Shown here piece by piece: positions 9,751-19,223 of a stretch of DNA of 64,000 nucleotides (positions within the stretch are counted from its first letter, which is position 1; each line of letters starts with the position of its first letter). Below the pieces are notes generated by a model. That model was given only the letters and a program-made list of their open reading frames with translations, did not search any database and was not told the origin of the DNA. Location of the stretch: contig NZ_JACHMB010000001.1 of NCBI RefSeq assembly GCF_014204795.1, positions 1,984,001 to 2,048,000 of the forward strand, read 5' to 3'. A program made the position numbers and the translations under genes. Source of the DNA: Nonomuraea jabiensis. Lineage in GTDB: Bacteria; Actinomycetota; Actinomycetes; Streptosporangiales; Streptosporangiaceae.

Positions 9751-12700
9751 GTGAATACACGCCGATTAGCGTCCGGCTTATCTGTTCGGACGCGCCGCCG
9801 CGCTGCCCTGATCGCGACTCTGACGATGCCGCTCTCGCTCATGAGCGCGCCCGCGATCGCCCAGGGCCCCACGCCACCCCCCACCCCGGCCTCCGCATCG
9901 ACACCACCACCAGGTGCCACCTCGGATCCCGCCCTCAAGACCGCCTGGGACAAGGCCGCCAAGTCCGGCCAGCCCGTCGAGGTCCCCGCCCACTTCACCG
10001 AGACCATGAAGGTCTGGGCCAACCCCGATGGCAAGGACCTGCGCGCCGAGGTGCACACCCGGCCCGTGCAGCTGAAGAACCCGGCGAGCGGCGCCTGGGA
10101 ACCCATCGACCCCACCATCGTCACCCGCGACGGCAAGCTCCAGGCCGCCCGCGTCAAGACCCCGCTGACCTTCGGCGCACGCGGCACCATGCACCTGGTG
10201 ACGGCGGACGGCACGCACGGCAAGACCGGCCTGGGCGTGACCCGCGCGCTGCCGGAACCCAAGATCTCCGGCAACGCGGTCACCTACCCCGACGCCGTTG
10301 CCCCCGGCGCCGACCTGGTGGTGCTGGCCCAGGCCGACGGTTTCACCTCCCAGGTGGTCTTCCGGCAGCGGCCGACCGGCCCGGTGACCGTGCGGCTGCC
10401 GCTCACCCTGCCCGAAGACACCACGTTCGGTAAGACGCCCCAGGGGCTGCCGCAACTCCAGGACACCAAGGGCAAGGCCAAGGCCGCCCCGATCGTGCTG
10501 ACCGCGACGGACGCCAAGGTGGAGGCCTCCCCCGAGCAGGGCAGAAGCTCCCCGGTGAAGGCGCGCGTGGAGACCTCCGGCAAGACCTCGGAGCTGGTGT
10601 TCTCCCCGGATGAGAAGTTCCTGGCCGACCCGGCGGTGACCTACCCGGTGACGATCGCCGCCGCCTCCGAATGGTTCGGCGGCGGTGCTCCCGCCGACGG
10701 CTGGGTCAGCAGGAACGACCCGTACAACAACAACGCCGCGGCCGGGTACCTTCGCGCGGGCACCACCTCCACCAGCGCGGACATCGCTCGCGTGTACATG
10801 AAGTTCGACCTCACCGACCCGGTGCTGCAGGGTGCCACCGTCAACGACGCGGACCTGCGGATGTGGAACTACAAGTCCGGCGGGCCCAACGGAGAACTGT
10901 GCGGGGACCCGATGGGCGGCTCCGGCATCCGGGCCGCGCGCGTCATCTCCACATGGACCCTCGACGGCACGTTCGACAGCCTGGACTGGTACAACCAGCC
11001 CTCAAGCACGGCCGCCGAGACGGTGAACTGGGCCGGCTACAACTACGACGACCCCAGCGGCAGCTGGTGTGCCAAGGACTGGGAACTCTTCTACGAGGTC
11101 ACCGCCATGACCCGCGCCTGGATCCAACAAGGCGAGGCCAACCACGGAATCGTACTGAAGGCCGCCAGCGAAACCGCCACGATCAACTGGCGCCAGTACT
11201 ACTCCAGCCAATTCGGCGGTGGCAACCCCTACCCGGGCTACCGCCACCCACCCGCCCTCATCATCAAATACACGCCCGCGGTCCAGGAATTTCTCGACAT
11301 TCCAGCCAATCCTGACGGCAGTCACAGCTCCGCCACCTATCCCGAGGCCCTGGCCTCCCTGCAGAACGACATCTTCACGGGCGAGGAGCCGGTGGTTCCG
11401 GCCATCTCACGAGCAGAGGCCGAGGCTGAGGCGAAGCAGTCCGACGTGACGTACGGTACGGCGGACACCGACGTCCAGGTCCCGCCATGGACGACAGCGG
11501 AAGAGATCGCCGAGGCGAACAAACCCGAGAACCTGCTGCCAGGGGCGCCCGAGCCCACCCCCACGCCGTCCGCGGACTCCACTCCTCCTACGATCGTAGA
11601 TCTGAAACCCGCGGCGAACACCAGGGATGTGGGCAACAAGACGGAGATCGTCGTCGCCTTCGACGAAGCCGTACAGAACGGCTCGATCGTCCTGAAGGAC
11701 GGCCAAGGCAATGTCGTCCAAGGCCAGCCCAACCTGCCCACTCTGATCGATGATCCGTTCGCGACCTTCGCGCCGGCCCAGCCGTTGGCGCTGTCGACGA
11801 CGTACACCGTGCTGATCAGCGGTTTCACCGACGCGTCAGGCAATGTCATGGCGCCTTACTCGTACACGTTCACCACCGGTGCCAGTGAGCAGCCCGACCC
11901 CACCCTCCCGCCTTTGCCCACTCCCACGGGGCCACCGCCAGGGCAAGCCCCTGGGCTTGTCGGAGCGTGGGGGATGAACGAAGGCTCAGGGACGACCGTG
12001 GCGGACTCCTCCGGGAAGACCAACACCGGTGCAGGTAGCAACACCACTTGGGCCAACGGCAAGTACGGCAAGGCGCTGTCGTTCAACGGCTCCTCCAGCA
12101 TGGTCACGGTCGCGCACGCCGCGTCGCTGCGCCTGACGACCGGGATGACGCTGTCGGCCTGGGTCAATCCGACCACGGTGACCGGCACCCCGTGGAAGAG
12201 TGTGGTGACCAAGGAACTGAGTGCTGGTGGGGCCTCCTACGCCCTGTACGCCGCCAACGGCAGTGCGCTGCCGTCCGGCTGGGTGCAGACCGCTCCTGAG
12301 ACCCCGACCACGGCGGAGGGGCTCTCACCGTTGCCGGTGAACACCTGGAGCCACCTGGCGCTCACCTACGACGGCGCCGCGCTGCGGTTGTTCGTCAACG
12401 GCCAGCAGGTCGACCAGACCCCGCTGAACGGCAGCCTCTACGACGACGGCAGCCCGCTGCGGATCGGCGGCAACGTCGTCTGGCGGGAGTACTTCAGCGG
12501 CCTGATCGACGAGGTGCGCGTCTACAACCGCGCCCAGACCGCCGCCGAAATTCAGACCGACATGACCACCCCGATCGGGGGAGGCGCCCCGCCAGACACC
12601 CAGGCGCCCACCGCGCCCAGCTCGCTCGCCGCGACGGGCGGTCCCCGCAACGCGCAGCTCACCTGGACGGCCTCGACCGACAACGTGGGCGTGGACGGCT

Positions 12701-15105
12701 ACCGGATCCACCGCTCCACGACGCCGGGATTCACCCCGTCGGCCGCGAACCAGGTCGGCTCGTCGCCGACCACCACGTTCACCGACGCGGGCCTCGCCGC
12801 AGGGACATATTACTACCGGGTCCGCGCGGTCGACGCGGCCAGCAACCTCAGCCCATCCTCGAACGAGGTCTCGGCCACCGTCACGGCCCCGCCGACGAAC
12901 CCGGGCCTGGTGGCTGCCTACGGCATGAACGAAGCCACCGGCACCGCTGTGGGGGACTCCTCCGGGCAAAACAATACCGGGGCAGCCCGGGATACCAGCT
13001 GGGCGGCCGGTCGGCACGGCGGCGCGCTGTCGTTCAACGGCGTGACCAGCTGGGTCACCGTCCCGCACGCCGCGTCGCTGCGGCTGACCAGCACGCTGAC
13101 GCTGTCGGCCTGGGTACGGCCCGCGACACAGGACAGCCTCTGGCGTAGCGTGCTGATGAAGGAGCATGCCGAGGGCGGCGGCTATGGCCTGTATGCCTCC
13201 ACCGAACGCTCCGGCCCGGGAGGCTGGCTGCAGACCACCCAGGAGGCCGCCGGCATTGCCAGTCGCACCGCGCTGCCGCTGAATCAGTGGAGCCATCTGG
13301 CCTTCACCTACGACGGCGCCGCCGCCAGTGTGTACGTCAACGGCACCCTTGTCGGGCAGGTGCCGATGGCCGGCGAGGTCGTCGACGACGACGGCGCGCT
13401 ACGCATTGGCGGTAACGCCTTCTGGGGCGAGTTTTACAGCGGCCTGATCGACGAGGTACGTGTCTACAACCGCGTCCAGACCGCCAGCGAGATCCAGGCC
13501 GACATGAACACCCCCATCGGTGCTGCGGCGGCCGGCGGCACAGCGCGGAAAGTGAGCACGGACGCCGCCTCGAAGCCGGCAGCCGGGATTGGGAAACTCA
13601 CGGTGTCCGACAGCCGCACCATGGGCGGTACCACCGTCACCTCGACTCTCACTCCGCGCCTGACCACCTGGATGGCTGCTGGCCGTGATGGTAAGGCGAA
13701 GGTGGAAGTGGAAATCGCCCGCCCGCCGACGAAGATCAGCAAGGCCGCCAGCCCGGGCAACCTCGTCAAGGTGGACCAGGCGGGCGCAGGTGAACAACTG
13801 ATCTGGTCAGGCTCGGCCACCGCCACGAACGGCGAATCACGGATAACGGTGCGCGTTCCCAAGGGCAGGCTGGAGGCCGGTTCGGAGGTGCGCTGGCGCT
13901 CACGCGTGACCACGACGGATGACAGCACCGGCGAATGGTCGTCATGGCAGGCCCTGCGGGTCACGACCGAGGAGTCCCCAGCGAAGCGGAGCACGGCCTC
14001 CACGGCAGCCGCCGCCAGCCGCCTCGAAGAATGCCGGGCCCGGGAAAATCCGCGAGATCTGGGCGAGGCGACGAACAGGTATTCGTACTGCTGGTACCAG
14101 TACCGCGACTACACGACATTCAACGGGACGACCCATCGGTCCGTAGGGTACATACGCTACCGGGTGACCGTCCTGGGCACGCTCAATCCGAACAGCCGCA
14201 CCTTTAAGTACGAAGCGTACATAGATGACCTCACCCCATGGGGGCAGGCCTTTGGATGGAACGACGAACTCAGGGTCGGCTTCTCCATCTCGAACGAGGA
14301 ACTCCGTCCGGATGGCACGTCCAACTGCAAGCCGGACCCCAGCAACATCCACCGGACGGCCACTTTCAGTCAGTGGAGGGGGTACGACGACCACGTGGTG
14401 GTTGAAGCCACGTTCACCTCGCCCTACAACACGAAGACCAAGGCCAGCGAGCAACGCAACTACTGTCAGGTGCGGGTCTGGGGATACAATCCTCAAGCAC
14501 TCAAGAATCCCCGGATCACCTATCGCATGAAATCCAACCTGCGCTGCGACAGTGCGATGTACGTGACGAATTCCGGGTGCGTGTACTACTGGTCCATCCC
14601 GCACATGGTCATCAGGCCCTCGACGACCTATCCGCAACAGGTGAATCACCTCGCGTATGCCATCTGGTACCCAGACGGCACTGATCCGCAAACAGACCAC
14701 CGCGGAAGGTCACTATTGCCTAAGGATATCCCCGGCGGGGACTTGCATGACCGCATCACGCGAACCGGTGACGAGAATCTTAATGCGCGCAACCGAGGAC
14801 GGTCGGTGCGGACATGCGTGCGAATTCACGGAAGCGGGTACGCCGCCACCTACGCCAGAACGCACCCAGGACCAAATGGCGCACCTGGCAACCCTGGAAA
14901 CTGTGACGAGTTTCCCTTCGCATCGGTCAGGGAAGGCTCCACCGCCCGCGACCCCGGTACAAAAAAATTCCTCGACAACTACTCCGTGGCGGTAATCGAC
15001 GGAAAACAGAATGTGGACTGGGGGAGCAAGGTCCTGGGTACGTGGTACAATAACGAGCGCATAATCGACGGCGACGAATTCTGGATTAAATTGACGGGCT
15101 GGTAA
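9751..15105 (+). CDS. Giant secreted DNRLRE/LamG/FN3 protein with C-terminal NucA/NucB-like nuclease domain
   Basis: 1784 aa, GTG start with GAAAGG 6 nt upstream. An N-terminal signal peptide (RTRRRAALIATLTMPLS...APAIAQG) directs secretion. Domains in order: a DNRLRE-like adhesion module (about 305-505), a Big_5/Ig-like module (610-710), LamG 1 (733-943, ending GLIDEVRVYNRAQTAAEI), fibronectin type III (950-1046), LamG 2 (1050-1256, nearly repeating the same signature) and a beta-rich region. The C-terminal tip has CDEFPFAS (around residue 1716) and RIIDGDEFWI, the hallmarks of NucA/NucB deoxyribonucleases. This is the build of a polymorphic toxin: export, presentation repeats, variable nuclease tip. 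Gene 15208-15849 directly downstream is its likely immunity partner. DNase activity is inferred from the motifs. Confidence 0.88.
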   Translation: MNTRRLASGLSVRTRRRAALIATLTMPLSLMSAPAIAQGPTPPPTPASASTPPPGATSDPALKTAWDKAAKSGQPVEVPAHFTETMKVWANPDGKDLRAEVHTRPVQLKNPASGAWEPIDPTIVTRDGKLQAARVKTPLTFGARGTMHLVTADGTHGKTGLGVTRALPEPKISGNAVTYPDAVAPGADLVVLAQADGFTSQVVFRQRPTGPVTVRLPLTLPEDTTFGKTPQGLPQLQDTKGKAKAAPIVLTATDAKVEASPEQGRSSPVKARVETSGKTSELVFSPDEKFLADPAVTYPVTIAAASEWFGGGAPADGWVSRNDPYNNNAAAGYLRAGTTSTSADIARVYMKFDLTDPVLQGATVNDADLRMWNYKSGGPNGELCGDPMGGSGIRAARVISTWTLDGTFDSLDWYNQPSSTAAETVNWAGYNYDDPSGSWCAKDWELFYEVTAMTRAWIQQGEANHGIVLKAASETATINWRQYYSSQFGGGNPYPGYRHPPALIIKYTPAVQEFLDIPANPDGSHSSATYPEALASLQNDIFTGEEPVVPAISRAEAEAEAKQSDVTYGTADTDVQVPPWTTAEEIAEANKPENLLPGAPEPTPTPSADSTPPTIVDLKPAANTRDVGNKTEIVVAFDEAVQNGSIVLKDGQGNVVQGQPNLPTLIDDPFATFAPAQPLALSTTYTVLISGFTDASGNVMAPYSYTFTTGASEQPDPTLPPLPTPTGPPPGQAPGLVGAWGMNEGSGTTVADSSGKTNTGAGSNTTWANGKYGKALSFNGSSSMVTVAHAASLRLTTGMTLSAWVNPTTVTGTPWKSVVTKELSAGGASYALYAANGSALPSGWVQTAPETPTTAEGLSPLPVNTWSHLALTYDGAALRLFVNGQQVDQTPLNGSLYDDGSPLRIGGNVVWREYFSGLIDEVRVYNRAQTAAEIQTDMTTPIGGGAPPDTQAPTAPSSLAATGGPRNAQLTWTASTDNVGVDGYRIHRSTTPGFTPSAANQVGSSPTTTFTDAGLAAGTYYYRVRAVDAASNLSPSSNEVSATVTAPPTNPGLVAAYGMNEATGTAVGDSSGQNNTGAARDTSWAAGRHGGALSFNGVTSWVTVPHAASLRLTSTLTLSAWVRPATQDSLWRSVLMKEHAEGGGYGLYASTERSGPGGWLQTTQEAAGIASRTALPLNQWSHLAFTYDGAAASVYVNGTLVGQVPMAGEVVDDDGALRIGGNAFWGEFYSGLIDEVRVYNRVQTASEIQADMNTPIGAAAAGGTARKVSTDAASKPAAGIGKLTVSDSRTMGGTTVTSTLTPRLTTWMAAGRDGKAKVEVEIARPPTKISKAASPGNLVKVDQAGAGEQLIWSGSATATNGESRITVRVPKGRLEAGSEVRWRSRVTTTDDSTGEWSSWQALRVTTEESPAKRSTASTAAAASRLEECRARENPRDLGEATNRYSYCWYQYRDYTTFNGTTHRSVGYIRYRVTVLGTLNPNSRTFKYEAYIDDLTPWGQAFGWNDELRVGFSISNEELRPDGTSNCKPDPSNIHRTATFSQWRGYDDHVVVEATFTSPYNTKTKASEQRNYCQVRVWGYNPQALKNPRITYRMKSNLRCDSAMYVTNSGCVYYWSIPHMVIRPSTTYPQQVNHLAYAIWYPDGTDPQTDHRGRSLLPKDIPGGDLHDRITRTGDENLNARNRGRSVRTCVRIHGSGYAATYARTHPGPNGAPGNPGNCDEFPFASVREGSTARDPGTKKFLDNYSVAVIDGKQNVDWGSKVLGTWYNNERIIDGDEFWIKLTGW

Positions 15106-15128
15106 TAATCACTGTCATAGCTTCGAGC

Positions 15129-15166
15129 GCCGAAGGCCTCAGGGTCAGTCCTCTGAGGCCTTCGGC
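15129..15166 (+). terminator. Strong hairpin terminator between nuclease gene and DUF6461-like gene
   Basis: GCCGAAGGCCTCAG (15129-15142) and CTGAGGCCTTCGGC (15153-15166) form a perfect 14-bp stem with a 10-nt loop, 24 nt after the toxin stop. No U-tract follows. It would uncouple the downstream gene from the toxin transcript. Confidence 0.8.
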
Positions 15167-15207
15167 CATCACTCTCAGCCTCTCAGGCTCAGTCGAATCG
15201 GAAACGC

Positions 15208-15849
15208 ATGAACATGCCCACTCCAAATGTTGCCGACTATGCTTGGCTGACAGGCGATGACTTCCCCCATTGGATAACCGGGTTCTGCGTCACCTTTCTC
15301 CCGAACAAGTCGCCCGACTGGGTGGAAGACACCCTGCGCACGTTCCTGGGTGCCACGCCGGCCCTCGACACGACACAGCCGTACATCGCCCACATACACG
15401 CCGCCGGCAGCGGGTCGATCATGTTCGAGAATGGCGGGTTCGGCGGCATGACGCTTGAGGCGATCCGCCGCCTTTCCCAGGACACAAAGGCCGTCGTGGT
15501 GCTACGTGACTTCCTGGTCAACGCTACGTTCGCCTATGCTATGGACGGCGAGGTAATCACCGCGTTCGATATCTATCTCCCGGGCGACCGCCGAGGGCGG
15601 TCCCCCGATGCACTCAATGACCAACTGTCGGCAGTCGGCCTGCTACCGGCATACGAGTACGTGTTCGATGAGGACGTGGATGAGGAGGACGTACCGGAGC
15701 GGGACCTGAGCGCGGAGGTGATCCGAGCATTGGCGGTGGCTACCGCTGTGACCGGAGTGCGGTTCGACCAGAGCCACTTGAATGCCGCCCCTCACGCGGT
15801 CTCGCTGGCACGCCTCTACGAGAGCGACATCGCCCGACGCTTTGCCTGA
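15208..15849 (+). CDS. DUF6461-like protein, candidate immunity protein for the nuclease toxin
   Basis: 213 aa, soluble and acidic (VFDEDVDEEDVPERD near the middle), with no signal peptide. ATG at 15208 follows GGAAACGC; a second ATG two codons on is possible. I recognise the overall pattern (ADYAWLTGDDFPHW..., ENGGFGG, the late helical segment with DQSHLNAAPH) as that of the DUF6461 family, from memory. Position immediately after a nuclease-tipped secreted protein, and its size and charge, suggest immunity. The preceding terminator means it probably has its own promoter. A decayed second copy lies at 34521-35478 without a toxin. The immunity role is inference. Confidence 0.7.
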   Translation: MNMPTPNVADYAWLTGDDFPHWITGFCVTFLPNKSPDWVEDTLRTFLGATPALDTTQPYIAHIHAAGSGSIMFENGGFGGMTLEAIRRLSQDTKAVVVLRDFLVNATFAYAMDGEVITAFDIYLPGDRRGRSPDALNDQLSAVGLLPAYEYVFDEDVDEEDVPERDLSAEVIRALAVATAVTGVRFDQSHLNAAPHAVSLARLYESDIARRFA

Positions 15850-16030
15850 TTAGGCCACAGGTCGAGCGGCGTGGATTATGCGGGTCACGATGTCAGATGG
15901 GCCGGGCGCCTCCTTCGGCGCCGACCACGGCCATCCGCGTCGGCCCCGGCAGGATCTGTCTCGGCCACAAAGCCTGATCAAGTACGACTGCTGCTGACGC
16001 CCGTGGCGGGCCGGTGCCCGGCACTCGAAG

Positions 16031-16175
16031 TCACGACCCGAGCCGGGCGCGGACGCGGGCGGTTTCGATGTGGCGGTGGTGCGGTTCGTACAGGGCGAGT
16101 GCCACGCCATGCCGTCTCGGCCGCCGGCCGGTCGCCGAGGGCGTGGTGGGCGTCGCCGAGGCCCACCAGCGTGTC
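16031..16175 (-). pseudogene. C-terminal TPR remnant of an NB-ARC/AfsR-type regulator
   Basis: On the minus strand, ADTLVGLGDAHHALGDRPAA is a tetratricopeptide helix pair typical of the C-terminus of actinomycete AfsR/NB-ARC regulators. After a single-base shift the frame continues as ALALYEPHHRHIETARVRAR and reaches a TGA at 16031-16033. Only this tail survives. The same remnant occurs in duplication copy B (35192-35336). Confidence 0.6.
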
Positions 16176-16185
16176 GGCCGCTGCC

Positions 16186-16515
16186 GCGGCCCTGGCCGCC
16201 TTCGGCATCGGCGCGGCGTTCCCGCTGCTCATGGACCACGTCATCAGCGCCGCGCCACCGGAGCGGGCCGGAGCGGGCCGGAGTGGGAGCCGCCCCTGGC
16301 CCAGGTCAGCAACGAGCTCGGCATCGCCGTCGGGCTCACCGTCCTCGGCTCCCTGGGCACCGTGATCTACCGCGTCCGGCTCGGCCTTCCGGACGGCACG
16401 ACCGCCGCCAGCAACGTCCTCGACGGCGCCCGCGGCGACCTCCCACCTGCTGGCCGGGATGGCCGTGCTCATCCTGGTGCTCGCCCGCACCCGACGCGCC
16501 CCTGTCCCAAGTCAC
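16186..16515 (+). pseudogene. MFS (DHA2-type) drug transporter, C-terminal remnant
   Basis: Plus-strand pieces FGIGAAFPLLMDHVISAAPP, then (frame change) QVSNELGIAVGLTVLGSLGT and VIYRVRLGLPDG, then LLAGMAVLILVLARTRRAP match the last three helices of 14-TM DHA2 (EmrB/QacA-like) exporters. At least two frameshifts are present and the N-terminal 75 percent is missing. Nonfunctional. Confidence 0.65.
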
Positions 16516-16775
16516 TCAGTACCGGCGGAAAGCGGGCACAGCAGGTGAGGGCCGGGAGCAGGCCCTGCGGGCACGTCCTTGAGCCGCTACGGCAGCGAGG
16601 ATCATTGAACGGCAGGGGCACCGGGTGGAACGCCCATGCGGATGCATTCCACGATCGCCATGGGTTGAAGCTCCGTGATGTGCTTTGCCATCACTGGCCG
16701 GCTCGCAAAAGTTGTCGTTGTCGAAGGCATTCCCGAAGAAGAAGGTCACCGTGGTCGGCACGTACTCCTGTGAAG

Positions 16776-17159
16776 GCACCCGCGTGTGAAGAGCGGGAGC
16801 TTCTTGCGAGGCTCCCGCCGCGAGTATCGTTTTGACCAGGCCAAACACCCGTCAAGCGATGAGCGATGGGAGGTCCTTGTCGACCCACCAAGGCACATCG
16901 CGCAGCAATCGCATATCACCCATCAGTAGACATGTTGGACTCGAAACAGCTCGAGCTCTCCTAAAGCGGGTGCCGCAGGTTCGAATCCTGCCGGGGGCAC
17001 TCATTTGAACAGGCATTTCAGCCCCTGACCTGCGGTTTCTCAGCCGCAGGTCTTTTGCTTTGTGGACCTTGATAGGCAGCCGGCGGTGCCCGCATGCAGC
17101 CGTAAGACCATGATCAGGGGACATGCGCGGGATGATCTTCATAGTGTTTTCGCAGGTCA
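16776..17159 (+). repeat. tRNA-Arg(CCU) 3'-end repeat, copy 2 (att-like), with terminator
   Basis: Core 16958-17000 is identical over 43 nt to copy 1: CTCCTAA anticodon loop, T-arm and CGGGGGCA acceptor end. No 5' tRNA half is recognisable. Homology with copy 3 (41236-41618) extends about 180 bases upstream and 160 bases downstream, including the terminator and TGATC...CGGGATGATCTT. The opposite strand yields a GRIRTCGTRF peptide, a familiar artefact of antisense tRNA. I read this as an attachment-site-type duplication of a tRNA-Arg gene end. Confidence 0.75.
17027..17056 (+). terminator. tRNA-type terminator in repeat copy 2
   Basis: GACCTGCGG (17027-17035) pairs with CCGCAGGTC (17044-17052), followed by TTTT. 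This is a classical intrinsic terminator placed about 27 nt after the tRNA 3' end, as behind a real tRNA gene. Confidence 0.8.
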
Positions 17160-17589
17160 GACCATGATTCTGTGCCATTCAAGCCTCAGGCAACCCGCTA
17201 CGACCACCCCGGCATGCGACGAACACGGCCGTTGATCGTGCCAAATACGTGCGTACATATTGACGCCGTCAAACTCGCTATGGATCCGCTTGATCTCCTC
17301 CGCTGGCGCGGCATCGACCGCCGCCCGCCTGCCCGAGTCGGCGCCGCCTTAAGCCACCGATAGGAACCTGGTCGAGACCTCGCTAGCCGAGATTTCGGAT
17401 GTACAACGCCGACCAGTCCTCTTCCAGAAGATCGTTCATCGAGCCCAGCCACGGCATGAACGAGCCGGCCGAGCAGTGCAGCGTCAGGTACGAACGGGAC
17501 CGGCCGCACGGTGCCTCTGTGAGGCCGGTACTGTACACGTCCGTCCTGCACTAACCGAGGAGAAAACCGGTCGAAGCGGGTGCCCTCCG
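17160..17589. other. No gene recognised (430 bases)
   Basis: Between tRNA repeat copy 2 and the nucleotidyltransferase pair. The minus strand can be read as TLHCSAGSFMPWLGSMNDLL followed by more sequence around 17410-17490, possibly a decayed coding remnant, but I cannot name a family. The promoter for the next operon presumably lies here. Confidence 0.4.
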
Positions 17590-18246
17590 ATGGAACGATA
17601 TGCGGTCATGGGGAAACGATCTCCGTCCGGCCTGGAGTTCGCGGGTGCCTTCGACATCCATGTGACCGTCGCGGCCAGCACCGCACTCGAGCGCCTGGCA
17701 CCCTGGGCGGCCCGCAACGGCGGGAAGCTCACCCACATCGTGCTCGCCCGCGGCGAGGTCCCTTCCCAGCCCATGCTTACCTTCACCGGCCGCGGCACCC
17801 TGACCGGCCAGCGGGCCGCCGCCGCGATCAGCGTGAACCGGCTGCGTGACGAAGGCTTCGACGTCGTCCGGGTCAAGATCGAGGCCGCGCCATGGAACGA
17901 CGACGTGCCGGCGACCACGGAAGCGGCGGCCGCGCTGGGCGCGTGCTATTTCGAGCACCACGCCAAGGTGACGGTACGCGACGACCCGGCGGCCCTGGCC
18001 ACGATCGCCGGACGCCATTCGGCGCACGTGTCGCAGAACGCCAGGCGACTGCGTGGCGACGGCTCCCATGAGCGGTTCGTGACACAGCGCTGCAGGAACG
18101 TCGGCCTGCCCGAGGCAAGCCGGCGGTTCGACGCACTTCTGGAGGAGCTCAGATCGGTCGGCTTCGCGGTGCTCGAGGCCGAGCAGGAGTTCGTGGTGCA
18201 CGACGACAACCCCGGCATCGACAACGGCTGGATCGAGGAACGATGA
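17590..18246 (+). CDS. Conserved-looking protein translationally coupled to a nucleotidyltransferase
   Basis: 218 aa from ATG 17590; another ATG six codons later is possible, and the long upstream extension to 17476 has no support. The protein is soluble, with two alternating beta-alpha stretches: FDIHVTVAASTALERLAPW, then an FDVVRVKIEAAPWND beta strand, then YFEHHAKVTV, and a C-terminal FAVLEAEQEFVVHDDNPGID. This suggests a ferredoxin-like two-lobe fold. I do not recognise a named family. Its stop overlaps the next gene's start by 4 nt (ATGA), so the two products are probably made in fixed ratio and may act together. Confidence 0.7.
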   Translation: MERYAVMGKRSPSGLEFAGAFDIHVTVAASTALERLAPWAARNGGKLTHIVLARGEVPSQPMLTFTGRGTLTGQRAAAAISVNRLRDEGFDVVRVKIEAAPWNDDVPATTEAAAALGACYFEHHAKVTVRDDPAALATIAGRHSAHVSQNARRLRGDGSHERFVTQRCRNVGLPEASRRFDALLEELRSVGFAVLEAEQEFVVHDDNPGIDNGWIEER

Positions 18247-19223
18247 CGTCGCGACAGAAGCAGAAGCAGCAGCCCGTGCCCGGCCGGTACGACATGCCGG
18301 CGAAGGAATCACCCGAAGTCCCGGTGACGTACCTGCCTCTCACACGCGGTGACGGCGTACGCCAGCCCCGGATCTTCGACCCGGCGCTGAAGCAGTTCAC
18401 GTACGCCTTCCGCGCCGGAGAGCCCGCCTTCGAGGACGAGGAGACCGGGCGACGCTGGCGGCGGGCACGACGGGACGCGATCGACCACCTGGTCGCCATC
18501 GTCGCGGGCTCGCCCTGGTCCGAGAACCTCGTGCTGCGCGGCAGCCTGCTGCTGGAGGCGTGGATCGGGGCCGATGCCCGGGATCCGGGCGACCTCGACT
18601 GGGTGGTGGTGCCGCACGACGTCGAACTCGAGAGCTCGTTCACGGCAGAGATGTTCAAGGGGCTCATCGGCGCCGTGGCCGAAAACCCGGACGTATCCGG
18701 CACGGTGACCGTCGATGCCACCGGCATCCGCGTCGATGACATCTGGACCTACGATCGCACCCCGGGGCAGCGTCTGGTGTTCACCTGGCACGCCGCGGGC
18801 CTGCCGTCAGGGACCGTTCAGCTCGACTTTGTCTTCAACGAGCGGCTGCCGGTCCCACCTGTCACAGCGCTGATCCCCCGGGCGGGCGGCGGCGAGCCGA
18901 CACTCGTCCAGGCCGCCACCCCCGAACTGTCGCTGGCCTGGAAGATCCTGTGGCTGGCCTCCGACATATGGGCGCAGGGCAAGGACCTGTACGACGCCGT
19001 ACTGCTGGCCGAGCGCGTCACGCTGCCCCATGAGCTGCTCCGGCAGGTTCTGGAGGAGGCGCTGGGCGAGCGCGAGGCGGCGGAGTTCGACCTGGAGGCG
19101 ATCCGGAGCTGGGACGTGAACTGGGACGAGTTCCAGGTCGAATATCCGCAAGTCCAGGACCAGGCCCACGTCTGGAAGAGGCGTCTGGCACACGCACTGA
19201 CCCCGACCTTCGTCCGCCGGTGA
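18243..19223 (+). CDS. AbiEii/AbiGii-type nucleotidyltransferase
   Basis: 326 aa, ATG overlapping the upstream stop by 4 nt. The core LVLRGSLLLEAWIGADARDPGDLDW (about residues 98-122, given here only as landmarks: RGS and DPGDLDW) has the G-S and DxD pattern of minimal nucleotidyltransferases in the AbiEii family. The later TPELSLAWKILWLASD and GKDLYDAVLLAE segments are also family landmarks. AbiEii-type enzymes are type IV toxin-antitoxin toxins or related abortive-infection enzymes that transfer nucleotides to tRNA ends. The usual partner is an AbiEi antitoxin regulator. Here the partner is instead the unrelated protein 17590-18246, so a classical TA role is unproven. Confidence 0.8.
   Translation: MTSRQKQKQQPVPGRYDMPAKESPEVPVTYLPLTRGDGVRQPRIFDPALKQFTYAFRAGEPAFEDEETGRRWRRARRDAIDHLVAIVAGSPWSENLVLRGSLLLEAWIGADARDPGDLDWVVVPHDVELESSFTAEMFKGLIGAVAENPDVSGTVTVDATGIRVDDIWTYDRTPGQRLVFTWHAAGLPSGTVQLDFVFNERLPVPPVTALIPRAGGGEPTLVQAATPELSLAWKILWLASDIWAQGKDLYDAVLLAERVTLPHELLRQVLEEALGEREAAEFDLEAIRSWDVNWDEFQVEYPQVQDQAHVWKRRLAHALTPTFVRR

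Larger units (their letters stand above)
15196..16253 (+). repeat. Segmental duplication, copy A
   Basis: This roughly 1.05-kb segment recurs at 34509-35412 in the same orientation with high similarity. It spans the DUF6461-like gene, a minus-strand TPR remnant and the start of an MFS remnant. The unusual junction between the last two is present in both copies, so the junction predates the duplication. Copy A keeps about 150 bases (end of the DUF6461-like gene) that copy B lost. Confidence 0.85.

Noticed and set aside
16852..17178. Minus-strand frame with GRIRTCGTRF
   Set aside because: This peptide is the well-known translation of antisense tRNA and is not a protein. The same holds for the APAGFEPAAP frame at 41336-41548.
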